Source: Aurantiochytrium sp. KH105 (taxonomy: Eukaryota > Sar > Bigyra > Thraustochytrida > Thraustochytriidae). From it: DNA of 64,000 nt. A program made the position numbers and the translations under genes. The stretch covers positions 558,001 through 622,000 of the forward strand of contig BGKB01000008.1 in the NCBI GenBank assembly GCA_003116975.1. The letters run 5' to 3'. Shown here in pieces: positions 60,162 to 64,000 of the stretch (within the stretch, counting starts at the first letter, position 1; each line of letters starts with the position of its first letter). The notes under the pieces are model-generated. The model was not told the origin of the DNA and did not search any database. It saw only the letters and a program-made list of their open reading frames with translations.

Positions 60162-63100
60162 TTAAAAGTCGACCTCTTCCTCGCCGTCATCCTCGTCGCC
60201 AAGAACCTTGCGCTTCTTTGCCGCCGGACCCTCCGGCTCTCCACTATCATCCTTCTTTTCTCCGCCATTCGCGGCGTCCTTGCCGCCAGCATCGTCGTCA
60301 TCATCATCGTCGTCATCATCATCATCACCGAAAAGTTCCTTCTCGTCATCGTCATCCTCTTGCTGTTTCTTTTTTGCAAGCTCGGCCGCATCCGCATCGG
60401 CATCGGCGCTCGCGGCAGGAGCAGCGGCCGCAGCATCCGCGTTCGCACCACCCACGCGAAGCCGCTTCTTGCCTGCACGAGGCTTCTTGCCCTTGCTCTT
60501 GGTGATGCGCTTCGACGTCACCTTCTTGCCCTTGCCGTCGAGATTCTTGCGCTTCTTGCTGGACTTCTTCGCAAGCTTCTTGCCATCCGCACCGCCCGCC
60601 TCGTCGTCGGAAGACTCCGATTCGCTCGATGACGACGAAGACGAAGAAGACGAAGAAGACGAAGAAGAAGACGACGACGAAGACCCCTCGTTGTCGGACA
60701 CGGGCGAATTGCCCGCGAGATCGTTTGTCGCCTCGGCCTTTTTGCTGCCACGCTTGCGCCCAGCCGCCTTCTTTTGCTGCTTTTGCGCCTGCTCCTCCTC
60801 GAACTTGCTCCGAATCTCCTCCAGCTTGGCAGCCTGCTCACGCAGACGCTCCGCATGCAATCGTTCCTCTTCCTTGCGTAGCTCCGCCGCGCGCAATTGC
60901 GCCTCGCGCCGCGCCTCCTCTTGCTGCTTCATGCTCTCCTTGACCGACATGAGCTGTTTCTCTTCGTCCTCCTGACGGCCCTTCTCCAGCATCACGTACT
61001 TGCCAGAATTCGTCACAAGTTTCGCCACGGCCTTGACGCGCGTCTGCGACGAGCGCGCGCGGATCGTACCGTCGCCCCGTGGCGCGCGATCCTGCACTGG
61101 CCGCCGCCACGCCGGGACGTCGGGTCCATCTTCATGCAGGCTTTCTACGCCGCCATCTTGCTGGCCCGCATCCTCGTTCCCTCCGCCAGCAGCGGCGGCA
61201 TTCTTCCAGTCCATGGCAAAGTACGCCTTGTTCTGCGCCGTGGGCTTGCCGCGACGTGGCGAATGCGGCGGCTGCAGGTACAGCTCCTTTTTCGCACCGT
61301 CCTGCTGCTGCTGCTGCTGACCCCGTGAACCGTCCTCGACACGCTCTCGCGTCAGCGCGAGCCACTTGTGAATATCATGCGCAAGCTCGAAACCAGAAAC
61401 CGCACGCAGCACTCGCTGCAGAGACCGCGTCTTGGTGTCCTCGCACGTTTCCACACCGTGCTCAATCAACAGCTCCGCCATGTTGTAGCGCAGAGCGAGA
61501 TTGCCCGGATCCAGATACATGGCCTTCACCAATGCAGACTGCGCATCACTATACTTGCGCGCACACATGTACGCGTTCGCAAGGTACAGCAACAACTCTG
61601 TGTCGTTGTCCAACTTGAAACGCTTCATGCACTGCTGGTACAGCGAAGCCGCCGTCTCATACCGCCCCTCCTCCACGGCAACGTGCGCCAAATTCACCCA
61701 CACTGACGAGTTTGCCGCATCGTCCGGCTCGCGAAGCTTTTCGAGCAACGAGCGCGCCTGCTTCACATGGCCTTGCGACGCAAGAACCACAGCCATGCCA
61801 TTTGCAGCATACACGCAGTTCGGATTGCCGTCCAGGATCTTCTCGTACCAGTTCTTTGCAAAGTCAACTCCCTTGCGCCAGCTCGAGGCATTCCGCTGCC
61901 GCTGGCTCGCGCCACCCACCTTGCGCAGGGCATCATTTGCAATCGAAAGCTTGGCATACACATCATATGCGCGCTCAGACTTGGCCTCTTTGCGTTTTAG
62001 CTGGTTCAGCTTGTTAAAGGCATCCTGTGCCTTGCCATGCTCGCCTCGCTTCGTCAGCAAACGACCCAAGAGCGCGAGCGCGTCCCCCGCTGCCGTCGTC
62101 GTCGATGCGGCCGCCTGCTCGTACAGCGAAATCGCCTCACTCCACCGACCGTGCCGTTCCGCCATCTCGCCACGCCGCAGCAATGGCTCCGACAGGCGCG
62201 GCAGCTCCTTGTGAATCTCGCGATACAGCTCGTCAGCGCCGTCGAGATCGCCCGTGCGCTCCAGCACCAATGCAAGGTTCAGACGCAGCGTCACAGAGTC
62301 CACCTTGCTCAGCTCGTCCTTGGACTCTTCGAGACCGTTGCGAAAAGCCACCAGCGCCGCACGCACGTCGCCCAAGGCAAAGTTCAATTCGCCAACGTTG
62401 TTAAATACGTAATGCGCGAGCTGCGGCATCCCGCGCGCCGCCTTTTTGTACGCTCGCATCGCGTCCTTGAGGTCCTTGCGCTTTGGGTTATCCACCTTTT
62501 GCAACACCCGTGCCTCCTCGAGCCACGCCTCCCAGTCGCCCGGGTCGTCCTGCGTCAGCTGCCGCAGCTGCGCAAGCGCCATCTCGCGCCGCTTGCCACG
62601 GTGATGCAGCCATGCAAGCATCAGCCGCGTGTCGCGATCGTTGCGGAACTCGGGCTGGCGCAAAATCTCTTCGCCCAGCTGGATTGCCTTGTCCGGCGCA
62701 TCGCGCGCATCGTCATCATCAGCACCTCGCTCCATCTGCCACACGCGCATTTGCATCTCGCCAAACATGGCCAGTGGGTACGACGGTACCATGCTGCGAG
62801 CCCGCTTGTAGCACTCGAGTGCCTCCGAGTACTTGGCCTTTTCCTGGTAGTACCGACCCAGAATGAAGAGCGACTCTGCTCGCACCTCCTTGTCACCCAC
62901 GGCAGAGTGGTATGCTGTCTTTGCCAAGTTGGCCACGCGGTCCTTGGCCTGTGCCCCGCCTCCCTTGCTCGCACTCTGCTTCGCGCCCTTGCCGTCGGCC
63001 TGCTCGGTTCCATTGCCCGCGCCGCCAGCCTGCTTGCTGCTGTCCGCAGTGCTCTTGCGAAAGAAAAAGTGGTTCGCCAGGTGGTTCAGGGCCGTCGCAT

Positions 63101-64000
63101 TGGTGTGCTGCAGCTCAAAGGCGCGCCGGATGCGCTGCATCGCGCGCTGGGAAAGGCTCACATCAAAGCTCTTGCTTTGCGCCTCGCCGAGCTCCAAGAC
63201 CGCCAGCGCAACCAGAGCGCTCGTGTCGTCCTCGTCCACCTCGAGCGCCCGAAGAAAACATTCTTTGGCACGCTGCAGCTTTTTAAGCTTGTAGTAGCAC
63301 AGACCCATGTTCACGCGCACCACGGAGCCACAGCCTGGGTGGTCCTCGAGCGCCTTGCGGTAGTCCTTGAGCGCAGCCTGGTAACGTTTTTCCTCCCAAG
63401 CGACGCCACCGCGACCCAGCATGGCCAGCAGGTGGCGGTTGTCAAGCTCTAGAGCGTCCTCAAAGTGGCCTGCTGCGGCATCGTATTCCTTCCACAGCAA
63501 TTTGAGCACGCCTCGGATGGCAAGCGTCGACGCCGTCTCTTGGATGGTACTGGCGCGGACAAGCAGGTCCAGAGCATCTCCATGTTGGCTCTTGCTAGCC
63601 GTGCTCTCCATCGTTTTCGGGTCCGTCGTGACGGAGATCATGAGCGCCGCGCGCGCGTTGAGCAGATTCACGCGACCCTCGCGATCATGCTCAAATTCGC
63701 GCTCCACATCTGGTCCAGTGCCGATTTCGAGGATGCGGTTGCAATCCTCCAGCCGGCCCTGCACGTAGTACGCCACTGCCACTGCTAGCCACCGGTGCAG
63801 CGCCGCGCGCTCACCGGCCAGCACGGGCAGCAGCGCGTTCGCTGGCGGCAGGTCGTTCACTGGCACCGTTACCACCTGGTCGGTCTCGTTGCCGTCGGCG
63901 TCGCGGACGGGGATCTCTAGCACCAGGTCATTGGCGTCGTCGTCCTCGTCGTCCTCTACCGGCCCGCCTGCGGCAGCGTCCGCGGCGCGCGCGCCCGCCC
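60162..64000 (-). CDS. CTR9: CTR9, Paf1-complex TPR subunit (5' end off window)
   Basis: The frame runs from the stop at 60162 to the window edge without a convincing ATG, so the first residues lie beyond 64000; about 1,278 residues are visible. It begins in an acidic stretch before VLEIPVRDADGNE, matching the CTR9 N-terminal beta strand. About 800 residues of TPR repeats follow, with typical CTR9 segments (NHLANHFFFRK, GRYYQEKAKYSEALECYKRA, YEKILDGNPNCVYAANGMAVVLA, WVNLAHV). The C-terminal third is a charged coiled coil (EEARREAQLRAAELRKEEE) and then Ser-, Lys- and Asp-rich runs with a classical KKRKV nuclear signal close to the end. CTR9 is the scaffold of the Paf1 complex, which travels with RNA polymerase II and supports histone H2B ubiquitination and H3 methylation. 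It is slightly longer than the usual 1,080-1,170 residues because of the C-terminal repeats. Confidence 0.95.
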   Translation of the reverse strand, partial: AGARAADAAAGGPVEDDEDDDANDLVLEIPVRDADGNETDQVVTVPVNDLPPANALLPVLAGERAALHRWLAVAVAYYVQGRLEDCNRILEIGTGPDVEREFEHDREGRVNLLNARAALMISVTTDPKTMESTASKSQHGDALDLLVRASTIQETASTLAIRGVLKLLWKEYDAAAGHFEDALELDNRHLLAMLGRGGVAWEEKRYQAALKDYRKALEDHPGCGSVVRVNMGLCYYKLKKLQRAKECFLRALEVDEDDTSALVALAVLELGEAQSKSFDVSLSQRAMQRIRRAFELQHTNATALNHLANHFFFRKSTADSSKQAGGAGNGTEQADGKGAKQSASKGGGAQAKDRVANLAKTAYHSAVGDKEVRAESLFILGRYYQEKAKYSEALECYKRARSMVPSYPLAMFGEMQMRVWQMERGADDDDARDAPDKAIQLGEEILRQPEFRNDRDTRLMLAWLHHRGKRREMALAQLRQLTQDDPGDWEAWLEEARVLQKVDNPKRKDLKDAMRAYKKAARGMPQLAHYVFNNVGELNFALGDVRAALVAFRNGLEESKDELSKVDSVTLRLNLALVLERTGDLDGADELYREIHKELPRLSEPLLRRGEMAERHGRWSEAISLYEQAAASTTTAAGDALALLGRLLTKRGEHGKAQDAFNKLNQLKRKEAKSERAYDVYAKLSIANDALRKVGGASQRQRNASSWRKGVDFAKNWYEKILDGNPNCVYAANGMAVVLASQGHVKQARSLLEKLREPDDAANSSVWVNLAHVAVEEGRYETAASLYQQCMKRFKLDNDTELLLYLANAYMCARKYSDAQSALVKAMYLDPGNLALRYNMAELLIEHGVETCEDTKTRSLQRVLRAVSGFELAHDIHKWLALTRERVEDGSRGQQQQQQDGAKKELYLQPPHSPRRGKPTAQNKAYFAMDWKNAAAAGGGNEDAGQQDGGVESLHEDGPDVPAWRRPVQDRAPRGDGTIRARSSQTRVKAVAKLVTNSGKYVMLEKGRQEDEEKQLMSVKESMKQQEEARREAQLRAAELRKEEERLHAERLREQAAKLEEIRSKFEEEQAQKQQKKAAGRKRGSKKAEATNDLAGNSPVSDNEGSSSSSSSSSSSSSSSSSSSSESESSDDEAGGADGKKLAKKSSKKRKNLDGKGKKVTSKRITKSKGKKPRAGKKRLRVGGANADAAAAAPAASADADADAAELAKKKQQEDDDDEKELFGDDDDDDDDDDDDAGGKDAANGGEKKDDSGEPEGPAAKKRKVLGDEDDGEEEVDF

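Overview
This is nuclear DNA of a gene-dense, intron-poor eukaryote. The genes are long, GC-rich and mostly single-exon, spread over both strands with no operon logic. The products are eukaryotic: a CTR9 subunit of the Paf1 complex, an ABCF2/ARB1 ribosome-biogenesis ATPase, a WBP2-type GRAM protein, a ZMYND12-type axonemal TPR protein, ubiquitin-fold proteins and C2H2 zinc fingers. The flagellar-type TPR gene, the IQ/SAP/Cys-His giant protein and the Tudor-like repeat protein fit a heterokont protist, most likely a labyrinthulomycete (thraustochytrid-like). That lineage call is inference from gene style, not a database result. Only two introns could be inferred. Both lie within about 35 coding bases of the start codon and both begin GTACGT and end in CAG.

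Layout. 1-4.2 kb: no gene, pentamer satellites and microsatellites. 4.2-10.1 kb (-): giant SAP/IQ/zinc-binding protein. 11.0-11.8 kb (+): WBP2-like GRAM protein. 12.4-13.5 kb (+): leucine-rich-like protein with an acidic tail. 14.0-15.2 kb (-): ZMYND12-like protein whose MYND finger has lost its ligands. 16.2-16.9 kb (+): head-to-tail fusion of two ubiquitin-like domains. 17.6-25.1 kb (+): 2,504-residue protein with a cytidine-deaminase-like domain whose three zinc cysteines are all serine, then SAM, EF-hand-like segments and 20 Tudor-like repeats. 25.4-25.9 kb (-): small membrane-anchored protein of unknown role. 26.7-28.1 kb (+): leucine-dehydrogenase-like enzyme with a mitochondrial-type leader. 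28.5-34.3 kb (+): tandem array of three membrane-anchored proteins with an LPMO-like (AA15/Chitin_bind_3-like) ectodomain that lack the N-terminal copper histidine. 35.2-37.4 kb (+): ABCF2. 38.1-39.4 kb (+): acidic protein ending in a CaaX box. 39.6-41.1 kb (-): four-finger C2H2 protein. 41.1-60.2 kb: a 19-kb stretch with no convincing gene, packed with tetra-, penta- and hexanucleotide arrays. 60.2-64.0 kb (-): CTR9, cut by the window edge.

The genes do not form one pathway. The strongest themes are recurrent pseudo-enzyme or pseudo-finger evolution in recognisable folds (deaminase, LPMO, MYND), local duplication with homogenisation (LPMO copies 1 and 2, the Tudor-like array), and heavy microsatellite loading of intergenic DNA. 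All family assignments come from reading motifs by eye; no searches were run.
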